Assembly (NCBI RefSeq): GCF_900110485.1
Contig: NZ_FODY01000030.1
Span: forward strand, 1-53,703
Direction: 5' to 3'
Origin: Propionispora vibrioides
GTDB lineage: Bacteria > Bacillota > Negativicutes > Propionisporales > Propionisporaceae
DNA: 53,703 nt
Numbering within the stretch: position 1 is the stretch's first letter; every line of letters begins with the position of its first letter. Under the pieces are notes generated by a model that was not told the origin of the DNA, searched no databases, and was given only the letters and a program-made list of their open reading frames with translations. Shown piece by piece: positions 17,415 to 25,869 of the stretch. A program made the position numbers and the translations under genes.

Positions 17415-17800
17415 CTGATACTTTATCAACCTAATTCAGTGAATATTGGCGGTCTAGTTTCCACACGCCGTTTGTCGTCAGTCTGCAGCTCCCGGTATGC
17501 TTTTTTCGCCTTGCGTTGGGGAAATAGTTTTGCCATTATTCTACTGTTTTAGAGTGGCAAGCTATTGGTTTTGAATATTTCTAGTTGTTTTCTTGTCCTT
17601 ACTTATTTTTAATTTTTAATGAGCCGTCAGGTCAGTTATGTGCTGCTGTATGGCTCATCTTTGTTTTTTTATGCATAATAGTAGAATTTTTTCTTATAAA
17701 TACTTGGCTTTTCTCAGAAATTGCGTATAATAAATATAATTCAATATCTATTACATATGTGTGAAATTAGTGGAAGTAAAAAAAATATGGAGTGTGATAC
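17415..17800. other. Intergenic region with a terminator-like hairpin
   Basis: These 386 bp contain an ATGAGCC/GGCTCAT stem (17619-17625 with 17652-17658) with an imperfect internal extension, followed by CTTTGTTTTTTT. It could end a short transcript on the plus strand. I see no gene or recognisable riboswitch in the rest. Confidence 0.5.
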
Positions 17801-18073
17801 ATGATGAAAGTAGTAGTAACGATAGTGGGAGAAGATCGTGTTGGCATCATCGCCATGGTGAGCGATATTTTAGCCAAAAGCCAAGTTAACATTTTAAATA
17901 TCAACCAGAATATAGTCGATGGCTTTTTTAACATGGTCATGATTGTTGATATGGCCAATAGTACGATCCGTCTGACCGAATTGCAGCAAGTATTGAAGAA
18001 AAAAGGGGAAGAAATCAACCTGGAAATCAAGGCTCAGCACGAAGATATTTTTAGAATTATGCATCGTGTATAA
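17801..18073 (+). CDS. ACT domain protein (UPF0237)
   Basis: This 90-aa single ACT domain protein has [33 protein letters not shown] in its first 45 residues, matching the UPF0237 family. ACT domains bind small ligands, usually amino acids. It is followed 25 bp later by the UPF0210 gene. This conserved pairing in Firmicutes suggests the ACT protein is its partner. The start follows GGAGTGTGATAC; a second in-frame ATG is adjacent. Confidence 0.93.
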   Translation: MMKVVVTIVGEDRVGIIAMVSDILAKSQVNILNINQNIVDGFFNMVMIVDMANSTIRLTELQQVLKKKGEEINLEIKAQHEDIFRIMHRV

Positions 18074-18098
18074 GGCGATTAGGGAGGAGCATCCACTC

Positions 18099-19457
18099 AT
18101 GTTAACTATTCAGGATATTTTTGAAACAAATCGCATGATTGAAGAAAACAATCTGGACGTCAGGACCATAACCATGGGGATCAGTCTTCGGGACTGTGCC
18201 CATCCGGATGTAAAGGTATTTTGCCGTAATGTTTATGATAAGGTAACCCGGCTGGCTGAAAATCTGGTCCGCACAGGCGAGGCTATTGAAGCTGAATATG
18301 GGATTCCTATTATTAACAAGCGGATATCCGTAACGCCAATTGCTATTGCTGCAGAAAGCTGTCATACCGACAGTTTTGTGCCTGTGGCGCAGGCGTTGGA
18401 TGAAGCGGCAAAAATCGTCGGCGTTAACTTCATTGGCGGCTTTTCCGCTTTAGTCGAAAAAGGCTATACCAAAGGAGACCGGATTCTTATCCAATCCATT
18501 CCCGAAGCCCTGGCCTATACGGAACGGGTCTGTTCGTCGGTTAATGTGGCGTCTACCAAGGCAGGCATTAATATGGACGCGGTGCGTGAAATGGGAGAAG
18601 TTATCAAGCGGGCAGCCGAACTTACCAAGGATCGGGACGCTGTTGCCTGCTCTAAACTGGTTGTATTTGCTAATGTGCCTGAGGACAACCCTTTTATGGC
18701 TGGTGCCTTTCATGGTGTAGGGGAAGCGGAAAATATCATTAACGTAGGTGTAAGCGGTCCCGGCGTGGTAAAACGGGCTTTGGAAGATGTAAAAGGGGAA
18801 GACTTCAGCGTAGTTGCCGAAACCATAAAACGGACAGCCTTTAAGATCACCAGGGTCGGCCAGCTTGTAGCCCAGGAAGCCTCACGCCGTCTTAAAGTGC
18901 CTTTTGGGATTATCGACCTTTCGTTGGCACCGACACCGGCCGTTGGTGACAGCGTTGCCCATATCCTTGAGGAAATGGGTCTGGAAAGCTGTGGTGCTCC
19001 CGGAACTACTGCCGCATTAGCTTTGTTAAATGATGCAGTGAAAAAGGGTGGTCTTATGGCCTCGTCGCATGTAGGCGGTTTGAGCGGTGCCTTCATTCCG
19101 GTCAGTGAAGATGCCGGTATGATTGCAGCGGCTGAGCGTGGCAGCCTAAGTCTGGAAAAACTGGAAGCCATGACCTGTGTCTGTTCGGTTGGTTTGGATA
19201 TGATTGCCATACCAGGTGATACATCGGCGTCTACCATTTCAGCTATTATTGCCGATGAATCGGCTATCGGCATGATTAATAATAAAACCACGGCTGTGCG
19301 TATTATTCCGGCACCGGGTAAAAAAGCCGGCGATAAAGTCGAGTATGGCGGTTTGTTTGGGTATTGTCCCATATTTCCGGTTAGTCCGTTTAAATCGGAC
19401 GATTTTATTGCACGCGGTGGCAGGATTCCGGCTCCTGTCAGAAGCTTGACCAACTAA
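18099..19457 (+). CDS. UPF0210 family protein (PFL/DUF711)
   Basis: This 452-aa protein is the normal length for the UPF0210/DUF711 family. Typical segments are [16 protein letters not shown] near residue 23, [14 protein letters not shown] near 115, and [15 protein letters not shown] near 330. The function is not established. The fold is distantly related to glycyl-radical pyruvate formate-lyase proteins. The ATG at 18099 follows GGGAGGAG. An upstream in-frame start at 18066 would overlap the ACT gene and has no site. The stop lies 2 bp before nth, so all three genes form an operon. Confidence 0.93.
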   Translation: MLTIQDIFETNRMIEENNLDVRTITMGISLRDCAHPDVKVFCRNVYDKVTRLAENLVRTGEAIEAEYGIPIINKRISVTPIAIAAESCHTDSFVPVAQALDEAAKIVGVNFIGGFSALVEKGYTKGDRILIQSIPEALAYTERVCSSVNVASTKAGINMDAVREMGEVIKRAAELTKDRDAVACSKLVVFANVPEDNPFMAGAFHGVGEAENIINVGVSGPGVVKRALEDVKGEDFSVVAETIKRTAFKITRVGQLVAQEASRRLKVPFGIIDLSLAPTPAVGDSVAHILEEMGLESCGAPGTTAALALLNDAVKKGGLMASSHVGGLSGAFIPVSEDAGMIAAAERGSLSLEKLEAMTCVCSVGLDMIAIPGDTSASTISAIIADESAIGMINNKTTAVRIIPAPGKKAGDKVEYGGLFGYCPIFPVSPFKSDDFIARGGRIPAPVRSLTN

Positions 19458-19459
19458 TT

Positions 19460-20122
19460 ATGCGGGTTACCAAAGTCATAAAACAGCAGATGCTGGCACT
19501 GCTGGAAGAAACATACCAGGATACGACAACAGCCCTTACCTATACAACGCCGTTTGAATTATTAATTGCTGTTATTTTGTCGGCTCAATGTACTGATGTT
19601 CGGGTCAATATCATTACCGGAAGGATGTTCCCGAAGTACAATACCCCGGAAAAGATACTGGAATTAGGCCAGAGTGGTTTGGAAGAACAAATTCGTGACT
19701 GTGGATTATATCATAGCAAAGCTAAGAATATTATTGCTACCTGTACGATGTTGTGTGAGCAATATCAGGGGCAGGTTCCCGATAGTATAGAGGAATTAGT
19801 CAAATTGCCCGGTGTTGGCCGAAAAACTGCCAATGTGGTGGTCAGCCAATTGTTTCATATTCCGGCCATTGCTGTAGACACCCATGTGTTTAGAGTGGCA
19901 AATCGGTTACAATTGGCTAAAGGTAAGACTCCTTTAGAGGTAGAAAAAGGATTAATGAAAGCCATTCCCCGGGACAAATGGAGTGATGCTCATCATTGGC
20001 TTATCTGGCATGGCAGGAAAGTTTGCAAAGCCCGCAAGCCGGAATGTACGGCTTGTTGTTTGGGTGAGCTGTGCCCGAGCGCACTGCTGCCGGATCAGCA
20101 GCATCAGGGAATCCCTGATTAA
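19460..20122 (+). CDS. nth: Endonuclease III
   Basis: This bifunctional DNA glycosylase/AP lyase removes oxidised pyrimidines in base-excision repair. The 220-aa protein has the helix-hairpin-helix LPGVGRKTANVV with the catalytic Lys, VDTHVFRV with the catalytic Asp, and a [4Fe-4S] ligand set C-x6-C-x2-C-x5-C near the C-terminus (CKARKPECTACCLGELC). The last residues (GIPD) and the stop codon are encoded by the end of the palindromic element that begins at 20107, so the native C-terminus has probably been altered. Confidence 0.95.
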   Translation: MRVTKVIKQQMLALLEETYQDTTTALTYTTPFELLIAVILSAQCTDVRVNIITGRMFPKYNTPEKILELGQSGLEEQIRDCGLYHSKAKNIIATCTMLCEQYQGQVPDSIEELVKLPGVGRKTANVVVSQLFHIPAIAVDTHVFRVANRLQLAKGKTPLEVEKGLMKAIPRDKWSDAHHWLIWHGRKVCKARKPECTACCLGELCPSALLPDQQHQGIPD

Positions 20123-20268
20123 TTTACACTGCACGTCCTGGCGGATTTTTTTCGTCTGGCTGAGTCAGCAAAACCTTGAAATAGCCCAATTATTCCTGTG
20201 CTTTTGCTTGCTTGCCGGACGAAAAAATTTCTCGCCAGGCTGTCAGGCTTATTAAATCAGTGGTTCCC
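20107..20268. repeat. Palindromic element family 1, copy A
   Basis: This 162-bp element has inverted ends, GGGAATCCCTGATTAAT and ATTAAATCAGTGGTTCCC. It matches copy C (53179-53345) in the same orientation and copy B (33239-33402) reversed. Shared internal blocks include GTCCTGGCGGAT, GTCAGCAAAACCTTG and TTGCTTGCTTGCC. It is probably a non-autonomous mobile or REP-like element. It overlaps the last codons of nth. Confidence 0.8.
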
Positions 20269-20302
20269 TGGAGAATAATTTTAAGTCGGAAGGGATTAGT
20301 AG

Positions 20303-20755
20303 ATGATTTATCGTAAGGCCACGTTTAAAGATGTAGAGGCTATTCATAAATTAGTAAATGATTATGCTGAGAAGGGTGTTATGCTGCCCCGTTCGAGAAA
20401 CGTGCTGTATGAAACCTTGCGGGATATGATTTTAGCTGAAGATGGAGGGAGTATTGTCGGTGTAGGCGCGCTCCATCTGGTATGGGATGAATTGGCGGAG
20501 ATCAGGACGATGGCGATTGCACCTGATTATATGAAACAGGGGATTGGACGGGAGATCGTTCAATTATTGATTAAAGAAGCGTATACGCTTGGCATTAAAA
20601 CGCTGTTTACCTTAACATACCAGCCGGGTTTTTTCGCGAAATTAGGGTTTGCGGAAATTCCCAAAGAACAACTGCCGCACAAGGTGTGGAAAGAATGTAT
20701 TAATTGTGCTAAATTTCCTAACTGTGATGAGATTGCCATGATAAGAAAAATTTAG
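20303..20755 (+). CDS. GNAT N-acetyltransferase, short ArgA-like
   Basis: This acetyl-CoA-dependent acetyltransferase has 150 aa. The GNAT core is IRTMAIAPDYMKQGIGREIVQLLI (in parts), with the acetyl-CoA loop Q-x-G-I-G-R. The C-terminus (KVWKECINCAKFPNCDEIAM) is characteristic of short stand-alone glutamate N-acetyltransferases such as mycobacterial Rv2747, so an arginine-biosynthesis role is likely but inferred. No arginine gene is adjacent. AAGGGATTAGTAG precedes the ATG. Confidence 0.85.
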   Translation: MIYRKATFKDVEAIHKLVNDYAEKGVMLPRSRNVLYETLRDMILAEDGGSIVGVGALHLVWDELAEIRTMAIAPDYMKQGIGREIVQLLIKEAYTLGIKTLFTLTYQPGFFAKLGFAEIPKEQLPHKVWKECINCAKFPNCDEIAMIRKI

Positions 20756-20757
20756 CA

Positions 20758-20792
20758 GAAAATCCGTATCCAAAGCCGGGATACGGATTTTC
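20758..20792 (+). terminator. Terminator after the GNAT gene
   Basis: GAAAATCCGTATCC (20758-20771) pairs with GGATACGGATTTTC (20779-20792). The T content lies mainly within the stem end. Confidence 0.7.
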
Positions 20793-20810
20793 TTATGTGG
20801 CTACATTAAG

Positions 20811-20902
20811 GCTAGCAGTCCGTCAGCTTTGAATTTACAATTCCTTCACGGATCTTTTTCCGCCAATTTAATTTGTACTTTCAAAGTTGACGGATCGCTA
20901 GT
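20811..20902. repeat. Imperfect palindrome of about 92 bp
   Basis: GCTAGCAGTCCGTCAGCTTTGAA on the left mirrors TTCAAAGTTGACGGATCGCTAG on the right. The centre, ACGGATCTTTTTCCGCC, is shared with the interior of family 1 copies B and C. It looks like a relative or a shortened derivative of that family. Confidence 0.6.
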
Positions 20903-21036
20903 GGTCTGTTGTAAAAATAAATATATTGAAAAACTATGTAAGAAAAGTATAATGTATTATGGAAGCTGTATCGTAATATAAAAATGATACTTTACTATTC
21001 TTCATCAGTATTTAGATTTTTAGTAAGGAGGAGAAG

Positions 21037-21855
21037 ATGATGGAAATTAAGTCAATTAAAAAACTTAAGCTCTATGGCTTCAATAATTTGACCAAGACGT
21101 TAAGTTTCAATATGTATGATATCTGCTATGCTAAGACTCCTCAACACCGTCAAAAATACATTGAGTATGTCGATGAAGAATATAATGCGGAGCGTCTTAC
21201 TGGAATTCTTACCGAAGTGGCCAACATTATCGGTGCCAATATTTTGAATATTGCTAAACAGGATTATGATCCGCAGGGAGCTAGCGTAACTATGCTCATT
21301 TCGGAAGGAAAGCTTTCTTCCGGACCGACTAAAAGTATAACAAACGGGCTTGACGATCCTTTGCCGGATGCAGTTGTGGCTCATTTGGATAAAAGCCATA
21401 TCACGGTCCATACCTATCCGGAAAGCCACCCGGATAAGGGGATTAGTACATTCCGCGCGGATATTGATGTATCTACCTGTGGTGAAATCTCGCCGCTGAA
21501 AGCGTTGAATTATTTAATAAACAGCTTTAATTCGGATATTGCGATTATTGATTACCGGGTTCGCGGCTTTACCCGTGATGTGAACGGTAAAAAGTTTTAC
21601 ATTGATCACAAAATAAATTCGATTCAAAATTATATTTCCAAAGATACCCGTGAACTCTATCATATGATTGATGTCAATGTGTATCAGGAGAATATATTTC
21701 ATACCAAAATGCTGCTTAAAGAATTTGACTTGGATAATTATTTATTCGGCACTGACCAAAAGGAATTGATTCCCGGCGAAAAAAAGAAAATTAAGCAGCG
21801 GTTGAAAAAAGAAATGGCCGAGATTTTTTATGGAAAAAACATCCCTAAAGTATAG
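21037..21855 (+). CDS. speD: S-adenosylmethionine decarboxylase proenzyme
   Basis: It makes decarboxylated S-adenosylmethionine, the aminopropyl donor for spermidine. The 272-aa protein is the long E. coli-type proenzyme. It cleaves itself at the Lys119-Ser120 bond in [17 protein letters not shown] to form the pyruvoyl group. [11 protein letters not shown] and [20 protein letters not shown] are nearly as in E. coli. AAGGAGGAGAAG precedes two adjacent ATGs. The terminator stem starts inside the last codons. No spermidine synthase (speE) is adjacent. Confidence 0.96.
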   Translation: MMEIKSIKKLKLYGFNNLTKTLSFNMYDICYAKTPQHRQKYIEYVDEEYNAERLTGILTEVANIIGANILNIAKQDYDPQGASVTMLISEGKLSSGPTKSITNGLDDPLPDAVVAHLDKSHITVHTYPESHPDKGISTFRADIDVSTCGEISPLKALNYLINSFNSDIAIIDYRVRGFTRDVNGKKFYIDHKINSIQNYISKDTRELYHMIDVNVYQENIFHTKMLLKEFDLDNYLFGTDQKELIPGEKKKIKQRLKKEMAEIFYGKNIPKV

Positions 21856-21868
21856 GGATGTTTTTTTT
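21834..21868 (+). terminator. Terminator of speD
   Basis: A 14-bp stem (21834-21847 with 21853-21866) is followed by T residues. It overlaps the speD stop codon at 21853-21855. Confidence 0.88.
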
Positions 21869-21898
21869 ATGAAGCATAATAACGGAAAAGAGCCCGCA

Positions 21899-22275
21899 AT
21901 GATCTTCGCTACGGCCCGGACCAGCCATTACGTACCTGTGCGCAATCTTTCGACTACGTACAAGCATTACACCGCCGGCCAAGACCTTTGCCCGACTACC
22001 AAAGATACCTGGGAAACCTACTGCAATCTCCCGACTACAATAGACCTCTGTGAATTTTCCGGGATAAAATTCCGGAACCCTTGGCAATCTTTGCTCGACC
22101 GGTATACACCGCTATCGACCATACGATAACAGTTGGGCTACCGCACAGCCTTACACGGCCCATACCGATCTTCCCGCCGACCGATACTGAGCCCGCAGAC
22201 CCAGTATAGATCTTTGGCCGACCAACGCCGAACCCCTGTGCGAGACCCGACGCCAGTCTTGGCTCAACCATTACG
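21899..22275. repeat. Degenerate tandem array, period about 41 bp
   Basis: About eight decayed units recur. Each begins GATCTT/CAATCTTT followed by GCCCGACTACC-like sequence, near 21901, 21943, 21982, 22024, 22085, 22167, 22208 and 22254. Gaps are close to 39-46, with a 61 and an 82 (two periods). The plus strand is rich in C and A and poor in G. One unit contains a hairpin, TTCCGGGATAAAATTCCGGAA. Open frames on both strands (21830-22129 plus, 22035-22271 minus) are by-products of the bias. It is not a CRISPR because the units are not conserved. Confidence 0.55.
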
Positions 22276-22431
22276 GACCCTTTCCTTGTTATTGTGAGTC
22301 AAAATACAGGAGATATGCCTGGAAATTAGCGGTATAACTGAGCGAACGGTGCAGGATATTGAAACTATATGTAGAATCTTCTAACAAATAGTGGAAAAAA
22401 GAATTCTATCCAGCCCGATGGAGGAAGCGGT

Positions 22432-23130
22432 ATGTTTATTTTACATAGAAAGATAGCAGCCATTTTAATATTGGTGCTGCTGCTGTCAGTTTCAACTGTC
22501 TATGCCGGTGAGGCCGGTTATCGGCAAGGTGACCGGGCGCCGGAAATTAAAAATATACAACTTAGACTGAAGCAGCTCGGCTATTACCGGGAGAGCAAAA
22601 ACGAGAGGCTTGACGGGTACTTTTCAGCGGGAACGACGGTTGCCGTGAAAAAATACCAGAGAAATAAGAAGTTAAAAGAAACCGGTGTGGTGGATGCAAA
22701 GACCTATCGTCTGCTGATGGGCCGTGATCTGCCCGGACAGGACAAGCCGGGAACCCTGCCGGAAAAGGCAAAACCAGTCATTACTACAGCCAGAAAACTT
22801 TTGGGGGCTCCCTATCGATTCGGCGGAGAAACACCGACCGGTTTTGATTGCTCCGGCTTGGTTCAATATGTGTTTGGTAAGAATGGGAAACGTTTGCCGC
22901 GCATGGCGGATGAACAGTTTAAAACGGGCAGCGCAGTGGAATTAAAGAAGCTGGAACCTGGTGATTTGGTGTTTTTTTCTACCTATGAGCCGGGTGCTTC
23001 CCATTGCGGTATTTATTTAGGAGAACAACAGTTTATTCATGCCTCTTCCAGTCGGGGCGTTATGGTAAGTCGCCTGGATGACGTGTATTGGAAACCCCGT
23101 TATGTAGGGGCCCGGCGTGTTTTGTATTGA
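22432..23130 (+). CDS. Secreted NlpC/P60 endopeptidase with PG-binding domain
   Basis: This cell-wall hydrolase of 232 aa cuts peptide stems of peptidoglycan. It has a signal peptide at residues 1-25 (cleavage after VYA), a peptidoglycan-binding type 1 domain at about 35-95 (IKNIQLRLKQLGYY, TTVAVKKYQ), and a C-terminal NlpC/P60 domain at about 115-232. The catalytic Cys is in FDCSGLVQ, one His in SHCGIYLG and another in FIHASSS. Spore-formers use similar proteins in cortex or sporangium remodelling. GATGGAGGAAGCGGT precedes the ATG. Confidence 0.93.
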   Translation: MFILHRKIAAILILVLLLSVSTVYAGEAGYRQGDRAPEIKNIQLRLKQLGYYRESKNERLDGYFSAGTTVAVKKYQRNKKLKETGVVDAKTYRLLMGRDLPGQDKPGTLPEKAKPVITTARKLLGAPYRFGGETPTGFDCSGLVQYVFGKNGKRLPRMADEQFKTGSAVELKKLEPGDLVFFSTYEPGASHCGIYLGEQQFIHASSSRGVMVSRLDDVYWKPRYVGARRVLY

Positions 23131-23298
23131 ATTGGGAAATTAAAGGAAAATAAAATATTTTCCAAAAAATTACATTCGGCAGGAATTTTTATAATTCCTG
23201 CCGAATAAACATGAGTAACTTATTAAAGTGTTTGTTATTTATGCCACAGCCATGAGTATATAGTAAATGAACTGATCTGGACTTAAGTATAGGGGAGT

Positions 23299-23550
23299 GT
23301 GTTGGGTTACATGGTAATAGAAGTAAGGTTATATGCCGGATTAAAAAAATATGCACCTTCGAGCAGCAGTGGCATATTGGCAGTAGATGTATCGGAAAGC
23401 ATTCTGGTAGAGGAGCTCTTGGAAGAGTTGGAGATTGCAGCATCGGAAGTCGGCAGTATCAAAATCAATGGTAATGCCGGTAGCGCCAGGCAGACATTGC
23501 AAGACGGAGACAGAGTAGATTTATTACCTGCCAGTGGTTTGATCAGCTAA
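23299..23550 (+). CDS. ThiS/MoaD-like ubiquitin-fold protein without GG tail
   Basis: This 83-aa beta-grasp protein has the MoaD/ThiS pattern VRLYAGLKKYAP...EELLEELEI...IKINGNAG...LQDGDRVDLLPA. True sulphur carriers end in Gly-Gly, but this one ends SGLIS, so it probably cannot be adenylated. It may instead be a binding or regulatory protein. The TTG at 23299 sits a few bases after GGGGAG; the ATG at 23311 is farther away. No molybdopterin or thiamin gene is adjacent. A strong promoter follows the stop. Confidence 0.75.
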   Translation: MLGYMVIEVRLYAGLKKYAPSSSSGILAVDVSESILVEELLEELEIAASEVGSIKINGNAGSARQTLQDGDRVDLLPASGLIS

Positions 23551-23570
23551 GCGTATTTTATAAGTTTTTC

Positions 23571-23599
23571 TTGACATTGTTAAACGGTTTTGTTATAGT
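23571..23599 (+). promoter_or_regulatory. SigA-type promoter of the aroF-tyrA operon
   Basis: TTGACA (23571-23576), a 17-bp spacer, then TATAGT (23594-23599). It drives the T-box leader beginning near 23606. Confidence 0.85.
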
Positions 23600-23617
23600 A
23601 ACTTTAACAAAAAAATG

Positions 23618-23872
23618 TAAATGCAATGAGTAGGAGAAGTAAATTAGATTTGTCTTGCAGAGAGCCGGGGGGTGGTGAGACCCGGTAGATGGTCTGATTG
23701 AAATACACCTAGGAGTAGCAGGTCGAAATGTGAGTAGACTTTGCCGGAGCGCCACCGTTACCATAGGCTAGGGTATACAGACTTTGTCTCGTACCTGAGT
23801 TGAGCGGCTTGCAATGCAAGCAGGGTGGTACCGCGGGTTAATCCCGTCCCTGAGTAGGGGACGGGATTTTTT
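23618..23872 (+). promoter_or_regulatory. Tyrosine-type T-box leader
   Basis: A full T-box is visible. Stem I contains AGAGAGCCGGGGGGTGGTG near 23659. The specifier loop reads GAAATACACCT, with UAC (Tyr) at 23704-23706. The antiterminator box AGGGTGGTACCGCGG is at 23822-23836, followed by a terminator stem (23840-23850 with 23858-23868) and a T run. The UGGU bulge pairs with an ACCA-ended tRNA, consistent with tRNA-Tyr. Uncharged tRNA-Tyr should allow readthrough into aroF-tyrA. Confidence 0.92.
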
Positions 23873-23926
23873 GCGTTTCTTTTTTGTAAAATAATAAGAT
23901 CAATAGGTGATAACGGAGGGATCGTT

Positions 23927-24943
23927 GTGATTATTGTCATGAATCAAAATGCCACGCAAGAGGAAATTAAAAAAGTGATCGACAAACTGACCAATACCGG
24001 CCTAAAGGCACATGTATCGGAAGGTTCGACCCGCACGATTATCGGAGTTATTGGCGATAAAAAGGTCATTGCGGAATTACCGGTAGAAGCCATGGCTGGC
24101 GTGGAGAAGACTGTGTCAGTGACCGAGTCCTACAAATTGGTTGGGCGTGACTTTAAGCAGGAAGACACAATCATTGATGTTGGCGGTGTACAAATCGGCG
24201 GACAACGGCTTACTGTTATGGCCGGTCCCTGCGCCGTGGAGAGTCGTGAACAGCTTTTGGAATCGGCCCATATTGTTAAAGCGGCGGGTGCTCAATTTTT
24301 AAGGGGCGGTGCTTACAAACCGCGCACTTCACCCTATGCATTTCAGGGCTTGGAAAAACAGGGATTGGAATTTTTGGCAGAGGCTAGAGAAAAAACAGGC
24401 CTGAAAATTGTTACCGAAGTGGTGGATGTGGAATCAGTAGCTACCGTGAGCGCCTATGCGGATATGCTGCAGATTGGCGCAAGAAATATGCAGAACTTCC
24501 AATTGCTAAAAGCCGTGGGACGGACTAATAAGCCGGTACTCTTAAAACGGGGTCTGGCCGCTACGATTAATGAATGGCTCAATGCAGCGGAATATATCAT
24601 GAGTGAGGGGAATTATAATGTAGCGCTTTGTGAACGGGGCATCCGGACGTTTGAAGATTATACCCGTAACACGCTGGACTTAAGCGCGGTTGCTGCGGTA
24701 AAGAGTCTCAGCCATTTACCGATTATTGTGGATCCAAGCCACGGAACGGGAAAATGGAAACTGGTTCGTCCCATGTCGCGCGCTGCGATTGCCGGCGGTG
24801 CAGACGGCTTGATGATTGAAGTTCATCCCGATCCCAGCAGGGCTTTGTCCGATGGCAAGCAGTCGCTTACGCCGGAAAATTTTTCGCTGGTGATGCAGGA
24901 GATTGCTCAGATTGGGGCTGTGGTAGGTAAGTCCTTGCTATGA
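23927..24943 (+). CDS. aroF: 3-deoxy-7-phosphoheptulonate synthase, type I-beta
   Basis: It condenses phosphoenolpyruvate and erythrose 4-phosphate in the first step of the shikimate pathway. The 338-aa protein has a ferredoxin-like regulatory domain at residues 1-68, found in I-beta enzymes such as those of Thermotoga. The barrel carries [10 protein letters not shown] near 98, [18 protein letters not shown] near 125 and DPSHGTGKW near 265. The GTG at 23927 follows ACGGAGGGA. It overlaps tyrA by 4 bp. A Tyr T-box controls both genes. Confidence 0.96.
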   Translation: MIIVMNQNATQEEIKKVIDKLTNTGLKAHVSEGSTRTIIGVIGDKKVIAELPVEAMAGVEKTVSVTESYKLVGRDFKQEDTIIDVGGVQIGGQRLTVMAGPCAVESREQLLESAHIVKAAGAQFLRGGAYKPRTSPYAFQGLEKQGLEFLAEAREKTGLKIVTEVVDVESVATVSAYADMLQIGARNMQNFQLLKAVGRTNKPVLLKRGLAATINEWLNAAEYIMSEGNYNVALCERGIRTFEDYTRNTLDLSAVAAVKSLSHLPIIVDPSHGTGKWKLVRPMSRAAIAGGADGLMIEVHPDPSRALSDGKQSLTPENFSLVMQEIAQIGAVVGKSLL

Positions 24944-25809
24944 AGAAATTGAATATCACCATCATTGGCATGGGGCTTATTGGCGGCTCAATTGGACTGG
25001 CACTAAAAGAAGCCGATCCCGACCGTTTTTTTATTACAGCAGTGGCTACTCGTGCTGCTACGTTGGAGCTGGCTTTAGAGCGTAAGGCGGCAGACCGGGC
25101 AATTGTCGATTTGACGGAAGGTGTAGCCGATGCCGATATTATTTTTGTCTGTACACCGGTGTTGCAAATCGTACCTATCGTGGAAAAAATAGCACCGTTC
25201 TTAAAACAAGGGACTATCATTACCGATGTTGGCAGTACCAAAGGTTATATAGCCGAACAGATTAACCGCATTTTGCCGCCGGGTGTTTTTTATGTGAGTG
25301 GTCATCCCATGGCCGGGTTAGAGCAAAGTGGTATGCAGGCGGCTGATTCGCGCTTGTTTATCAATAAATGGTATATTCTAGTGCCCGAAGTATCCACTTC
25401 TGCCGAAGCGGTCAACACAGTAGCCGAACTCATCGCGCTTACCGGAGCGAAGATTACGACCATGAAGGTCGAAGATCATGATCGCTGTGCGGCGGTGATT
25501 AGTCACGTACCCCATGTGGCGGCGGCAGCGATGGTTCATTTGCTGGATTTCTCTCATGATATGGAAGAAAGTCTTAAGCTGGCCGGCGGAGGATTTCGTG
25601 ATACCACGCGAATTGCTTCTTCCAATGCCGATATGTGGTCGGATATTTGCCTGACAAATCCCCAGGCGATTACGGATAGTCTGCAAAATTTACGGGCCAT
25701 ACTTTCACAGGTTATTGAGGATATCGAGGAGGGCGACAGGCAGGCTCTGCATACATTTTTCAGCATTGCCAAGAAAAGACGGGATGCGCTTATTAATGCA
25801 TCATTATAG
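24940..25809 (+). CDS. tyrA: Prephenate dehydrogenase
   Basis: It converts prephenate to 4-hydroxyphenylpyruvate on the way to tyrosine, using NAD(P)+. The 289-aa protein has the Rossmann motif [17 protein letters not shown] at the N-terminus, [11 protein letters not shown] near 123 and the catalytic-region segment [12 protein letters not shown] near 187. There is no fused chorismate mutase and no ACT domain. The ATG overlaps the aroF stop (ATGA), so the two are translationally coupled and share the T-box. Confidence 0.95.
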   Translation: MKKLNITIIGMGLIGGSIGLALKEADPDRFFITAVATRAATLELALERKAADRAIVDLTEGVADADIIFVCTPVLQIVPIVEKIAPFLKQGTIITDVGSTKGYIAEQINRILPPGVFYVSGHPMAGLEQSGMQAADSRLFINKWYILVPEVSTSAEAVNTVAELIALTGAKITTMKVEDHDRCAAVISHVPHVAAAAMVHLLDFSHDMEESLKLAGGGFRDTTRIASSNADMWSDICLTNPQAITDSLQNLRAILSQVIEDIEEGDRQALHTFFSIAKKRRDALINASL

Positions 25810-25824
25810 GAGTTGGCTGGGAAT

Positions 25825-25869
25825 AAAAACCATGTGGACCGGAGTTCTTCTCCGGTCCACATGGTTTTT
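25825..25869. terminator. Bidirectional terminator between tyrA and hydG
   Basis: A perfect 19-bp stem (25825-25843 with 25851-25869) has a 7-nt loop and A/T ends that give a T run on both strands. It overlaps the hydG stop codon. Confidence 0.92.

Noticed and set aside
21830-22271. Two overlapping frames (plus 99 codons, minus 78 codons)
   Set aside because: They lie in the degenerate tandem array on opposite strands, with compositions explained by strand bias, and have no ribosome sites.
21899-22275. CRISPR array
   Set aside because: Units are not conserved, the spacing varies, and no cas genes are present.
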